DNA of 64,000 bases from Calditrichota bacterium (GTDB taxonomy: Bacteria > Calditrichota > Calditrichia > Calditrichales > J004). The position numbers were made by a program, and so were the translations under genes. The notes under the pieces are model-generated. The model worked only from the letters and a program-made list of their open reading frames with translations. It made no database searches and was not told the origin of the DNA. The stretch spans positions 1-64,000 of the forward strand of contig JABFGF010000010.1 in the NCBI GenBank assembly GCA_013112635.1, in the 5' to 3' direction. Below are positions 28,765 to 38,318 of the stretch, in pieces (the first letter of the stretch is position 1; the number at the start of each line of letters is the position of its first letter).

Positions 28765-30091
28765 TGGATCTTTTAATTATGCCGGCAAAACTACCATCCA
28801 TATTGTTTTTATTCGGAAAGGTTGTTATAAATTCATCCGAAATGAGATCGCTTGCATTTGAAATTGATTTGGGGCTTATTGACTTGACTTGCAGACTGTT
28901 TTTGGGATCATCAACAACACCTTTTACAACCATTTGATTCTCTTTTTTATCCACTGAACATGTACTGTAAACCAATTGACCACTTTTAAGTAAAATTCTC
29001 GAAATATTTTCAAGTATTGTCGTTTGCAGATTACTAAATTCCTCTATTTCTTGTTCAGTTCTTCTCCACTTTATATCCGGATGTTTGCCAATTACACCCT
29101 GCCCGGAGCAAGGTGCATCAACCAGAATTTTTTTAAACTTTCTTTTAAAAGGCAAATTTTTAGCATCAGCAACAACCAAAAACCCCGAAAGATTTAATCT
29201 TTTTATATTTTCTTTTACTTTCTTTAAACGCGATAAATCTGAGTCTACAGCTACAGCTATTTTTAAATCCGGGTTTTCTTCCAGCGCTTGTGTAAATTTT
29301 CCTCCGGGTGCAGAGCATGCGTCTAAAAAGCTATCCCCTTTTTGAAGCTGCAGTAGTTTTATAGGAATTGCAGCGCTTTCATCCTGGATTGAACAAAAAC
29401 CTTTTTCAAATAATCCGGCTTCCCTAATCCTTCCAACCTGCTTTATTTTGAAATACCCTTTAAACCTTTTTGACTTTTCATATTCAATGTCGTTTGTTTT
29501 TAATCTTTGCTCAAATTCTTCAACACTTATTTTTTGCTGGTTTACACGGACATCAAACTCAGGTAATTGGTTTAGAGCTTTGCACAACTCTTGAGTAAAT
29601 GAAACTCCCCATTCATCAATCCAACGCGTAATTAACCACTTTGGGAAAGAATACATTGTGGAGATATCAGCACTTTGCCGGGAAGATTTTTCTTTTTTTA
29701 AAGATTTTTTTTGACGCAAAAATGAGCGAAGGATGGCATTAACCAATTTACCGGCCCTTTCATTTACCCGCAATTTTGCCAGCTTTACATATTCATTTAC
29801 CGATGCATGGTCCGGAACATGATACATAAAATTTAATTCATATAATCCAAGCCTTAAAATTATTTTAATTTTTGCCAGTAATTTTGGGAAGTGCCCCTTA
29901 TACAATTTTGAGGCATACCAGTCCAACAGTGTTAAATTTCTTAAAACACCTGAAACAAGATTTTTTAAATGACGCCGTTCCTGGATTGATAGCGATGTTT
30001 TAGAAATTTCATTCTCTTCAATATTATCAAGCCGGCCTTTTGTGTTTTCAAATTGGCGTAAAATATGATAAGCAGTTATTCGTTCATTCAT
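28760..30091 (-). CDS. rsmB: 16S rRNA (cytosine-967-C5)-methyltransferase
   Basis: 443 residues. Methylates C967 of 16S rRNA with S-adenosylmethionine. An N-terminal NusB-like domain (about 1-140) is followed by the RsmB/NOL1 methyltransferase domain with SAM motif DACSAPGGKF, VDAPCSGQG and the catalytic Cys in YSTCSVDKKEN. The order of the two cysteines matches the C5-methyltransferase family. It lies between the DUF5683-like genes and ffh. Confidence 0.95.
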   Translation of the reverse strand: MNERITAYHILRQFENTKGRLDNIEENEISKTSLSIQERRHLKNLVSGVLRNLTLLDWYASKLYKGHFPKLLAKIKIILRLGLYELNFMYHVPDHASVNEYVKLAKLRVNERAGKLVNAILRSFLRQKKSLKKEKSSRQSADISTMYSFPKWLITRWIDEWGVSFTQELCKALNQLPEFDVRVNQQKISVEEFEQRLKTNDIEYEKSKRFKGYFKIKQVGRIREAGLFEKGFCSIQDESAAIPIKLLQLQKGDSFLDACSAPGGKFTQALEENPDLKIAVAVDSDLSRLKKVKENIKRLNLSGFLVVADAKNLPFKRKFKKILVDAPCSGQGVIGKHPDIKWRRTEQEIEEFSNLQTTILENISRILLKSGQLVYSTCSVDKKENQMVVKGVVDDPKNSLQVKSISPKSISNASDLISDEFITTFPNKNNMDGSFAGIIKRSK

Positions 30092-30100
30092 AATTCAAAT

Positions 30101-30123
30101 TTACAGAAACCAAGTTTCTGTAA
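30101..30123 (-). promoter_or_regulatory. Hairpin in rsmB leader
   Basis: TTACAGAAAC pairs with GTTTCTGTAA around a three-base loop, ending about nine bases before the rsmB ATG and covering the position where a ribosome binding site would lie. No T-run follows. It may affect translation initiation. Confidence 0.35.
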
Positions 30124-30198
30124 CTAATATCTGTGTTAATTAATGGGATTAAATTTTAAAATAATTATTCTAGTATGTTAGCAATTCCATAAATCCTT

Positions 30199-30951
30199 TC
30201 AAAAAGACTGCGAAATTGCAATACCGACATAATTGTTTTGCGGCACAGATGTATTTATAACAAAATGATAATTAAAATCATTTTGGGCAATAGATTTATT
30301 GTGCTTGCGAGCCAGGCGGACAGCATTTATTCCGCTGACAATATGGTTTACTAAAATTGCAGTGAAGAAATAGACATCACGGTTTTTTATTTCAGTTGTA
30401 TCAAATCTTTTATGGGCATAGGTAATTCTATTCTCTTTACTATCCCATTGCCAGGATTTTGACTCTTCATAAATTCTGTCAACATTTCGTTCATTTGCAC
30501 GGCGGTTGTTAAAAGAGTAGATATCATTAAATTTGCCAATATCAATCCAATATTGCTCATCCTGACCCGAGCCATTTACACCGGCATGCAAACGTGCATA
30601 CGCTTTATAATCTTTTTCCAATGATGACGCATGATTATCATTAATAAGGTATGATCCCCAGGCGAGAATTTCTGTGCCTAAAAAGATTTGACCATGTGTT
30701 TTGTTACCAATATAAAACTCTCCAGCACCTGGTAAAATAAGGCTATACAGAAGTGCAAGTCCAACAGATTTTCTTTCACTGCTTTCAGATTGGAAATAAT
30801 ACCCTGCATTCTTATTTACAACTTCACTGGCTTTAAAGCTGTTTAAGTTTTCTACAAGTAACTCATTATAGGAAAGAGCTGAATTTTTATTTTGGGCCTG
30901 AGCTGAAATAATTAAGAGACTAATAATCAGCAATACCATTTTAATTTTCAT
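30199..30951 (-). CDS. DUF5683-like membrane-associated protein, copy 1
   Basis: 250 residues. Signal peptide or first helix at 1-19, then a hydrophobic pair around LLYSLILPGAGEFYIGNKTHGQ and IFLGTEILAWGSYLI, the LPGxGxxY pattern of DUF5683. A polar middle (YWIDIGKFNDIYSFNNRR) and a third hydrophobic stretch (VYFFTAILVNHIVSGINAV) follow, ending in a short beta tail. The family function is unknown. It is a shorter paralogue of the gene immediately upstream, 23 bases away. Confidence 0.75.
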   Translation of the reverse strand: MKIKMVLLIISLLIISAQAQNKNSALSYNELLVENLNSFKASEVVNKNAGYYFQSESSERKSVGLALLYSLILPGAGEFYIGNKTHGQIFLGTEILAWGSYLINDNHASSLEKDYKAYARLHAGVNGSGQDEQYWIDIGKFNDIYSFNNRRANERNVDRIYEESKSWQWDSKENRITYAHKRFDTTEIKNRDVYFFTAILVNHIVSGINAVRLARKHNKSIAQNDFNYHFVINTSVPQNNYVGIAISQSF

Positions 30952-30974
30952 TGAATAAATCTTTCTTTAGAATT

Positions 30975-31904
30975 TTACCAGGATAAGGCCAAACCATAGG
31001 TGTTCACACGCTCACCTGCATATTGTCTTTGTCCTGCATAAAATGAATATTTTAATTCCGCGTTATATGTTTTTACCGTAAAAGCTGCATCAATTGCGCT
31101 TGCCAAATGGTTTAACAAAACTACCGTTGCCATATTAGTTGCCGTAGCATAATAATCATTGCTTGTGTTTCTAAGCCTTTTATATTTTGCTATATCCGGC
31201 AGCAGATTATCCTGATTAGCACTGTTATCATAATATGTCCACATCTCGCCTACTTCAATCCAACCGGCGCCGAACTGACTGGGATACTTATAAATCATTT
31301 CATAATATTGCTGAGTTTTTGTACGTGGTAAAGTGTGTGAGAAATGTTTGTTTAAGTTACCGCCAGATTCCTGCTGACGCAAAGTTTCAATAAATGCTTC
31401 GTTAGACATATCAACAAGCTGGGTTCCTTGTTCATAAAGATTGGGATCTTCATTCAGGTTTCCTTTATCAATTGCCAGTTTATACACCTTTGTCCAATAG
31501 CGCTGTTCGCTCCAGCTTTCATCACCAAAACGCCGCATTTCCAAATCTTTGTCATCACCTTTGTTCTCATAGGTAAAGTAGGCGGACCAGGCTCCAATTT
31601 CAATCAAAGCAAATAATGCACTTTTCCAGTACGATTCTGCATAGTACTCCCCTGCTCCAGGCACAAGCGCAGAAAGCATTGCAGCTTTTAAACCGGATTT
31701 TTTTTGTGCTTCTTCTTCAGATTCTTGCTGTGTTTGAAGTTTTATTTCCTGAATTAACTGATATTTCTCCTGGTTAAAACTTAAATTTGTATTTTCACTT
31801 TTCTCAATCAGAGATTCGGAAGAAAATTTTTGCATTGATTGAGATTTTTCACCCGCACTAAGATTTGATACTAAAATCAATAATAGAATTAATACAGCTT
31901 TCAT
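30975..31904 (-). CDS. DUF5683-like membrane-associated protein, copy 2
   Basis: 309 residues. Signal peptide MKAVLILLLILVSNLSAG, a polar linker, then AAMLSALVPGAGEYYAESYWKSALFALIEIGAWSAYF, matching copy 1 in both motif and spacing. A conserved YW..VYKLA/IGKF segment and a C-terminal hydrophobic stretch (VVLLNHLASAIDAAF) follow. I start at the ATG at 31904 because AAAGGA lies seven bases upstream and the signal peptide begins there; the frame is open further but its first codon is not ATG. Tandem duplication of a DUF5683-type protein; function unknown. Confidence 0.78.
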   Translation of the reverse strand: MKAVLILLLILVSNLSAGEKSQSMQKFSSESLIEKSENTNLSFNQEKYQLIQEIKLQTQQESEEEAQKKSGLKAAMLSALVPGAGEYYAESYWKSALFALIEIGAWSAYFTYENKGDDKDLEMRRFGDESWSEQRYWTKVYKLAIDKGNLNEDPNLYEQGTQLVDMSNEAFIETLRQQESGGNLNKHFSHTLPRTKTQQYYEMIYKYPSQFGAGWIEVGEMWTYYDNSANQDNLLPDIAKYKRLRNTSNDYYATATNMATVVLLNHLASAIDAAFTVKTYNAELKYSFYAGQRQYAGERVNTYGLALSW

Positions 31905-31998
31905 AAAAAAATCCTTTATTAAAATGAGACTTATCTGGTTAATTGAGTTACTGAAAAATCTCATTTATATGGTATATAGACAAACCACAAAAGTTCCT

Positions 31999-34900
31999 CT
32001 ACCGCAATTTTAACCGATCTGATGCTGACCCATTATTGCCAAGAAAACTATTGACCCTTTCCCGCAAATCAAACTCAAACAACATGCCAAAATAATAACG
32101 CCATTCCTGCGGATATGTAACCAACTCTTCGATGGATTGATCATAATTTTGTGCTTCATCAAGAGGCCAGGCTGCCTGAAAAAACAGACGTGTCGGGAAT
32201 AAGTTATAGGAGAAGCTGTCCAGCCGAAGCTCAATCCCCGCATCACGTTTAAATTTATTAAACTTTATTTTAGTACCATTAAAAGCATCACCGGCTTCAT
32301 AGAATAAACCCGCATACAATTTATCAAACTGCAAATGACCGAGTTTCAAATCTAAATTACGGTGTATTGGAAAACGATACGTAACACTGCCGATCATTTT
32401 TTGACGGCCTTCAATACTGTAAAACGGATAGCCCTTTAAGCCAATTATTCCGCCGCCAAAGTAGTTAAAAAAACTATGGACATGCCGGTCTATATATCCG
32501 CCTTTAAAATACAATCCAATGGCATGAGACTCGATCAATGGATTTTTAAAATAAAACTCCGCATTCAAATCAATTGTATTAAAAACATAGGTTTGAAATT
32601 CTTCAAGGCCTATTTGTTTGCTACCGGATGTATTAAATCCTGTTAAAAATTCATTTGATTCATGTTTAAATTTTGTAAAAAGATAAAAGCCACTAGAAGG
32701 ATTAATGTCTTTGAAACGGTCCAGGCCAATCGCATCGAAAGAGAATTTAGCAGCGAAAGTATGCCCTTTTAAATAATCATAGCGGATTGTGGGAATTGAG
32801 ATCGGCTTTGTACCCTCTGTCGGTGAATGTAATTGGACTGGATTTAAATTAGCTTTGTATAAACTGCTAATATACCCCAGAGTCAGATTGGCTTTTGGAA
32901 ATAATGTAAAACCAGCACCAACATCAAATTGCAACAAATTAAAATTTACATTTCGCTTTCCTGTATACGTGTTACCATCAAAAAACTCTACATCATCTTT
33001 GATGTTCGCATTAATATTAAAAACTTCAATAAATAACGCCTGACTAAAAGATGGTAAAAACCACGATGGCAGATCACTGTAATTTATATTTCCATATAGA
33101 TCATAATCAAAATCGGAGTTTACAGCGCCACCAAGGATCATAGTGGTTTTGTCCAGAACATCCGAATTAATAACATACAATCCGGGCTTTACAGTTTTAT
33201 AGTCAATAAACAGTCGCGGTAAAAACTGCATACTTGTAAAAGATTGTTTATACGGTTTAAATTCAAATTCTGGCAGGCTTGAATCATCATAGTTTTTGTC
33301 AGGAATTGATTCAAGGTAATTTTCATTATACACAGCTAAATTGGGATCAATCTTAGCCGGATTGGAAATCTCGTAAATATGGTAACCAATGCTATCATAA
33401 CAAGCGTAAGCAATATCGCCATTAGCGGAAACTGAAGGCATAAAAGCACCACCAGAAACATTGGTGAGAAGTTCTTTATGCTTTGTTTTTAAATTGTAAC
33501 GGTAAAGATTATAAATACCTGTCGTACTAGCAGAGTAATAAAGCCAATCACTGTTGCGCTGAAAAACAGGATAACGCAGCTCTTCTTCTTCCTCCATAAA
33601 CATGCTGAATTTGCCTTCTTCAAAATCATAAACAGCCAGGTTACGGCCATACTCAACCGATGTATCAAAAACAATTTGTTTATCATCATTGGACCAGCGT
33701 GGATGATAAATTTGTCTTCCATCCTGAAAGGCCAGTAATTGCTTTATTTCTCCCGCCCAATAAAAAACTTCTCTTTGTGACATTTCATCAGAATAATTTT
33801 TTATTAATTTCCCGGTTTCAATATCAAAAGCAATGGACATTTCTTTTTCAGTAGAAAAATCCTGTGGAAAGTGATAAACATTTAGCTGGTGTAGGCCATT
33901 TGTAGAAGTAACAAATGCCATCTTTTTTCCATCGCTGCTAAAAGCAGGATTACTACCGCGTAAATTTCTTGTCAAACGAATCTCTTCATCTTCCAAAATA
34001 TCATATATATAAAGATCGTTTATAAGGGAGCCATATTTGTTAACATCCTTTTTGGCGTAGGCAAGATAGTTTCCATCCGGAGCCCAGGAAATAGAAGATG
34101 TAATCCCTGAATTGATAATCTCTTTTTCTTTGCTGATGCGGTCATACACGATTAGTTTATTTTGAGAAAAATAATCTTTGCCTTTATTTGAAAGATAGGC
34201 AATCTTCGAGCCATCCGGTGAAAGAACTGGATAAAGATTACTAAATCCTTCAATTTCCACAACTTCGCCTTTTACCTCATTTTTACGGATCGTTTCTGTG
34301 CGAGATAAATAAACCTGTGTTAAAGAATTTTTCCAGTTGCTGTAAAGTGTATCAACAGGGAAACCTGTTGCTTCCTCCAAAACTCCGTTAAAGGTATAAG
34401 ATGACCATTTGGATGAGATTCGGGTAATATCAGAGAGGATTTTCTCGCCAAATCGGTCTGCCAGATATTTTGAAAAAGAAAATCCGAGGTTATAGCTTGA
34501 CTCATTGCCGTGGCTGGTTTTACCAAAAACGGACATCTCGTTATAAGTCAAAAATTGTTCGCTCAAAATCCGGTCACGAATTATCATTTCACGGTGTGGA
34601 TCTCGATAGTCGAACCTACCTTCATCGCTTTGATGTTGTGCGACCCCTTCAGCAAACCAAACCGGCATACTGATTGAGCTAATCGGATAAGAAACTAAAG
34701 TATTTGGGAAGCCACGAACCACGTCTTTACGTTTTTCCTTTTCATAACCAAACCACTGAAAAAAGCCAAAAGGAAACGATAAGTTGGTTTTTACAGTTTT
34801 CTGAATAGAAACCATGTGTGTAAATTCGTGGGTAATTACATCACGCAGCCAGTTCTTAGTCCCACGCATTACATAATCCAGGTTGGTTGCCCAAATTTCC

Positions 34901-35295
34901 ATTTTGTTATTAAAAAAGTAGGCTGCCCCGTTAGAGTAATCATCCGTATCTTTAATTATAACATGTATTTTTCCTTTGGGCTCAAAATCATATAAACCTG
35001 TAACAGCAGGGTAAATATCTTCTATGATTTTAGCAGCGGCGATTGCAGTGCGCTTTGTTCCCTGATGGAAATGGAATTGAAAATGTTCAGTATCAAAAGT
35101 TTGCCATTTCAATTCAGCGTGAATAGGCGCATCAAACTGAGCATAAACAGATGGAGAGAAAAGAGAAAAGTAAAAAGAGAAAAGTAAAAGAAACTGTTTA
35201 AAATTTTGTTTTGGTTTATTAAATATAAATCTATTACCTAATATCAAGAAAAACCGTTGCTGTTGTTCATAAATCCGAAAATTCATTAATTCCAT
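31999..35295 (-). CDS. Peptidase-like/beta-propeller/outer-membrane barrel fusion
   Basis: About 1098 residues. After a secretory signal (KQFLLLFSFYFSLFSPSVYAQ) comes a gluzincin-like peptidase domain with HEFTH (about 156-160) and a downstream glutamate in WFAEGVAQHQS. Next is a TolB/PD40-like propeller with repeats such as YPVLSPDGSKIAYLS, SWAPDGNYLAY and AFSSDGKKMAF. The last 350 residues look like an Omp85/surface-antigen barrel (GGGIIGLKGYPFYSIEG, GSVTYRFPI, GLFYEAGDAF) that ends with strands before a short polar tail. It would be an outer-membrane protein displaying or holding a protease and propeller. The start is uncertain: ATGs at 35295 and 35286, with no strong ribosome site. It begins 11 bases after the previous stop. 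Confidence 0.82.
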   Translation of the reverse strand: MELMNFRIYEQQQRFFLILGNRFIFNKPKQNFKQFLLLFSFYFSLFSPSVYAQFDAPIHAELKWQTFDTEHFQFHFHQGTKRTAIAAAKIIEDIYPAVTGLYDFEPKGKIHVIIKDTDDYSNGAAYFFNNKMEIWATNLDYVMRGTKNWLRDVITHEFTHMVSIQKTVKTNLSFPFGFFQWFGYEKEKRKDVVRGFPNTLVSYPISSISMPVWFAEGVAQHQSDEGRFDYRDPHREMIIRDRILSEQFLTYNEMSVFGKTSHGNESSYNLGFSFSKYLADRFGEKILSDITRISSKWSSYTFNGVLEEATGFPVDTLYSNWKNSLTQVYLSRTETIRKNEVKGEVVEIEGFSNLYPVLSPDGSKIAYLSNKGKDYFSQNKLIVYDRISKEKEIINSGITSSISWAPDGNYLAYAKKDVNKYGSLINDLYIYDILEDEEIRLTRNLRGSNPAFSSDGKKMAFVTSTNGLHQLNVYHFPQDFSTEKEMSIAFDIETGKLIKNYSDEMSQREVFYWAGEIKQLLAFQDGRQIYHPRWSNDDKQIVFDTSVEYGRNLAVYDFEEGKFSMFMEEEEELRYPVFQRNSDWLYYSASTTGIYNLYRYNLKTKHKELLTNVSGGAFMPSVSANGDIAYACYDSIGYHIYEISNPAKIDPNLAVYNENYLESIPDKNYDDSSLPEFEFKPYKQSFTSMQFLPRLFIDYKTVKPGLYVINSDVLDKTTMILGGAVNSDFDYDLYGNINYSDLPSWFLPSFSQALFIEVFNINANIKDDVEFFDGNTYTGKRNVNFNLLQFDVGAGFTLFPKANLTLGYISSLYKANLNPVQLHSPTEGTKPISIPTIRYDYLKGHTFAAKFSFDAIGLDRFKDINPSSGFYLFTKFKHESNEFLTGFNTSGSKQIGLEEFQTYVFNTIDLNAEFYFKNPLIESHAIGLYFKGGYIDRHVHSFFNYFGGGIIGLKGYPFYSIEGRQKMIGSVTYRFPIHRNLDLKLGHLQFDKLYAGLFYEAGDAFNGTKIKFNKFKRDAGIELRLDSFSYNLFPTRLFFQAAWPLDEAQNYDQSIEELVTYPQEWRYYFGMLFEFDLRERVNSFLGNNGSASDRLKLR

Positions 35296-35305
35296 TTCTA
35301 TGCGT

Positions 35306-38242
35306 TTAATGCACAACTAATATTTTGATCATTTTTCGTTCTGTCCGGGTTTCCGAAACAGCTTCCAATTGGCAGATATAAACTCCGGAGGCCACATTGC
35401 CAACCTGCCATTTCACCTCGTTTGCAGTAAAAGCTAATCCAGGTCCGCTAAACTCATCAATTTTATATCCGGCCGCATCAAAGATTAAAATGTTTACTTC
35501 AGCAGCTTCATTTAAAAAGTAGCGAATAGTTGTCTCATCACCTTCATTCGGATTTGGATAATTAAAAAAGCGTGATTTTGGAAGTAGGTTGTCACTAATT
35601 GGAATAGTTGTATACGAGGTATCTAGATCTGCATTATTTGCGCTATTAAAATTCGATGAACCCCAAATAATCTCACTGGATGTATTTGTTCCAGGAATTT
35701 CAATTGCGCTTGCAATCCCAGAGTTTGAAACTGCAACAAGTTCTAAGGCTGTATCATCGTTAAGCTGAACAACTATTGCCGATTCTGAAAAAGAACCACC
35801 AAAGGACAATGGAAAACCTTCAACAGAATTGCCCTTTTGATCGTATGCAAACAACTGTCCCTTGTTTGTAGTAACAATAATAACAATGTCATCTTCTCCG
35901 GATGCATCAACTATTGCGGGCGTTCCAACAAAATATTCATCTTCCAGAAGGTTTGGCCTAATTGGGAAATTTATAACCGCCGAACCATTAAGATTTTTTA
36001 CATGTAGTTCTTTTTGCGAATTAAAAACGATTGCCGGAGTACTTTCCAAAACAGCAATTGAAAATTGCCCAAGAAGTTTATCCGATGTAAAAGAATGTTT
36101 TAGAACACCAGTTGAGTCCGTAACAAAATACTCTGTTGTTTCATTTTCTGTATTTTCAGAATTAACTGCATAAACGATTTCATTGGAATTAACTGCACCA
36201 ATAAAATCGAAATCGAATGTGCTGCGAATGGCAGTTAAATCCTTTATCAATACATCATTCATATTTAAAGATGTACCAATAAAACCATTGGGCAGCCCTT
36301 TAACTGAAAAGCGATTTATATTTATCCCGTCAACATAAAAAATTTGATTTCTGTCTACCACGATTGGTGAGTTTACTGCAGCTGTAATATTTTCAGTTGT
36401 AGAAAAAATTTCTTTGGCCAGTGAATCATCTGCAACTGTTATATCAAAGCCGGAAAGTGTTCCTCCGGACATTGCGATCAACAGCTCAGGGTTGCCATTT
36501 CCATTAGTATCAGCCAAAGCTATGGACTGTATTCCCGTGCTATTTGCATCTACTTTTGCTAAAATATTTTTGTTTTGAAATAATAATCCTTCGCCGTTTT
36601 TACCAAAAGCATTTATTGCGCCCGATTCGTTTATTGTAAAAACCCAGTCAGCTTGTTCTATTGCCGGAATACCTGAGTTTAGTTCAGGTTTGGCACTAAT
36701 CGTGAAAGGCTTGCCACTGCTTTTTAAACTTTTTGGGAATCCAGGAACATGAAAATCCTTCTTAAAATCAAATGTCATTATCTCAGATTTGTTTGAACTG
36801 AAATTCGAAATGGTAATTCCTGTATTTGCCCGGTTTAAATTGGATAATGAATTTGGCCTGCTCTCAGCCGAAAAGATATTTTTATAAAGTGGTGCATCAT
36901 TCCCTTTGAACCAATAGTCAAATAATGTCCCCAACTCTGATTGATATCCTGCATCTAATAAGGAATAAGACTCGCCTATATCCTGGCTGCCATCTGCCTC
37001 TTCCAAATCAACAGCCCTCCATTCAGGATCATCATTTATAGAATTACTTTCATTATTCCGAATTACAGATTGGTCTATATGCCAAATTAAAATGCCTTTT
37101 CCTGGCAGTCCGATATCATAATTTTTTACAGATAAAAGAACTCCGCTTGAGTCCGATATTTCAATCTCATCTTCAAAAAAAGTTTTTAACACTTCCATAT
37201 GCCCGGCAAATTCATCTCGGTCTTTACTAATCTCAAATTGCAGGCTATCTATATTTGAATTTTGATTATGGCGATATTCAAGCAAAAATGATTCATCCTG
37301 ATTTACAGCAATTTCAATCAATGAAGGAACTGTGTTTGACGCAGCAGAACCATATTGCGCAATCTGTATACTATTCTGATTTGATGTTAAATAATGTGGA
37401 CTTTCCCAACCAAGCTTTTTGCGGCTAAACGGCGATGGTATTGCAGGAATAAGGCCGCTAATATTGAAAAGTCCAACATCCATTAAACCAAAACGTCCAA
37501 TACCAGATCTTTGCTCGCCCGGGCTAAACAAATCCAATAACCCCAAATAACTGCCAATATTCGAAACAAATAATCCTGTTAGCGCTACTTGTACATCCTG
37601 CTGGTTTTCAGTTTCGGGAAGAATTATTCCTTGCCGGATCACAGTATTACCACCATCAACAGAAATACCGGAAAAAGAATCATCCCATTTTTCTTTCATA
37701 AAATCAGCGGTTACAAATAAAGACGGAATATCCTGCGGAGTTTCATCAAAACCCAGATCAATATCACGTCCTACTCCGGCATGAAAAATTACAACCAGAT
37801 CATAATCAGAATAATTAAAATCAGGGTCTTCATCCGCAACTGTAATTGCATCTACAAATAAATTACCAATGCCCTTATCAATTTCTGATTGAGTTGTATT
37901 GGGATTATAATAGCTCATCTCACGCGCTAAGCTATAAGCTCCATTCATGCTTTTAGGGAATACATCACCGCTAATTTGCACATTACCGTTTGAAACTGAG
38001 TTGAAATAATTACCTGCTGCAATTATCTGATCTTTGAAATATGTTCTATTATGCGGTGCAGGATCAATTGCAAAGGGATCAGTCGTCACTGAATCAACTA
38101 AAAAAGTACCATCACCGGTTGTCAGATCATTATCATCAATAAGAAATTCAACACGGATTGCAGCGATCTTAATATTTTGATATGAGAATAATTCTGATGC
38201 AGAAATAAGTACTATAAAACAAAAGATTAGAAATCTGTACAT
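35306..38242 (-). CDS. M6-peptidase-like T9SS cargo with destroyed zinc site
   Basis: 978 residues. Signal peptide (1-20), then a domain resembling M6 (immune-inhibitor-A-like) peptidases: YFNSVSNGNVQISGDVFP, YDLVVIFHAGVGRD and FVSNIGSYLGLLDLFSPGEQ followed by GRFGLMD. In active members the equivalent of SNIGS (227-231) is HEFGH, so all three zinc-site residues are replaced while the flanking LGLxDL and GLMD are kept. FG-GAP-like propeller repeats follow (PELLIAMSGG, DDIVIIVTTNKGQLFAYD, ALELVAVSNSG), then a sorting domain (FFNYPNPNEGDETTIRY, VNILIFDAAGY, ASGVYICQLEA). Predicted non-catalytic surface protein. It lies 76 bases downstream of porV and is probably co-transcribed. Confidence 0.85.
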   Translation of the reverse strand: MYRFLIFCFIVLISASELFSYQNIKIAAIRVEFLIDDNDLTTGDGTFLVDSVTTDPFAIDPAPHNRTYFKDQIIAAGNYFNSVSNGNVQISGDVFPKSMNGAYSLAREMSYYNPNTTQSEIDKGIGNLFVDAITVADEDPDFNYSDYDLVVIFHAGVGRDIDLGFDETPQDIPSLFVTADFMKEKWDDSFSGISVDGGNTVIRQGIILPETENQQDVQVALTGLFVSNIGSYLGLLDLFSPGEQRSGIGRFGLMDVGLFNISGLIPAIPSPFSRKKLGWESPHYLTSNQNSIQIAQYGSAASNTVPSLIEIAVNQDESFLLEYRHNQNSNIDSLQFEISKDRDEFAGHMEVLKTFFEDEIEISDSSGVLLSVKNYDIGLPGKGILIWHIDQSVIRNNESNSINDDPEWRAVDLEEADGSQDIGESYSLLDAGYQSELGTLFDYWFKGNDAPLYKNIFSAESRPNSLSNLNRANTGITISNFSSNKSEIMTFDFKKDFHVPGFPKSLKSSGKPFTISAKPELNSGIPAIEQADWVFTINESGAINAFGKNGEGLLFQNKNILAKVDANSTGIQSIALADTNGNGNPELLIAMSGGTLSGFDITVADDSLAKEIFSTTENITAAVNSPIVVDRNQIFYVDGININRFSVKGLPNGFIGTSLNMNDVLIKDLTAIRSTFDFDFIGAVNSNEIVYAVNSENTENETTEYFVTDSTGVLKHSFTSDKLLGQFSIAVLESTPAIVFNSQKELHVKNLNGSAVINFPIRPNLLEDEYFVGTPAIVDASGEDDIVIIVTTNKGQLFAYDQKGNSVEGFPLSFGGSFSESAIVVQLNDDTALELVAVSNSGIASAIEIPGTNTSSEIIWGSSNFNSANNADLDTSYTTIPISDNLLPKSRFFNYPNPNEGDETTIRYFLNEAAEVNILIFDAAGYKIDEFSGPGLAFTANEVKWQVGNVASGVYICQLEAVSETRTERKMIKILVVH

Positions 38243-38278
38243 AGATTTTTTTATGAGATTTAGGAAGTGAATTATTCC

Positions 38279-38305
38279 GATACCACCGCAAACTGCGATG
38301 GTATC
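38279..38305 (-). promoter_or_regulatory. Intercistronic hairpin after porV
   Basis: GATACCATCGCA pairs with TGCGGTGGTATC (12 base pairs, one G-U, three-base loop) just after the porV stop. No T-run follows. It may protect porV mRNA or reduce read-through into the next gene. Confidence 0.5.
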
Positions 38306-38318
38306 GAATATAAGTTTT

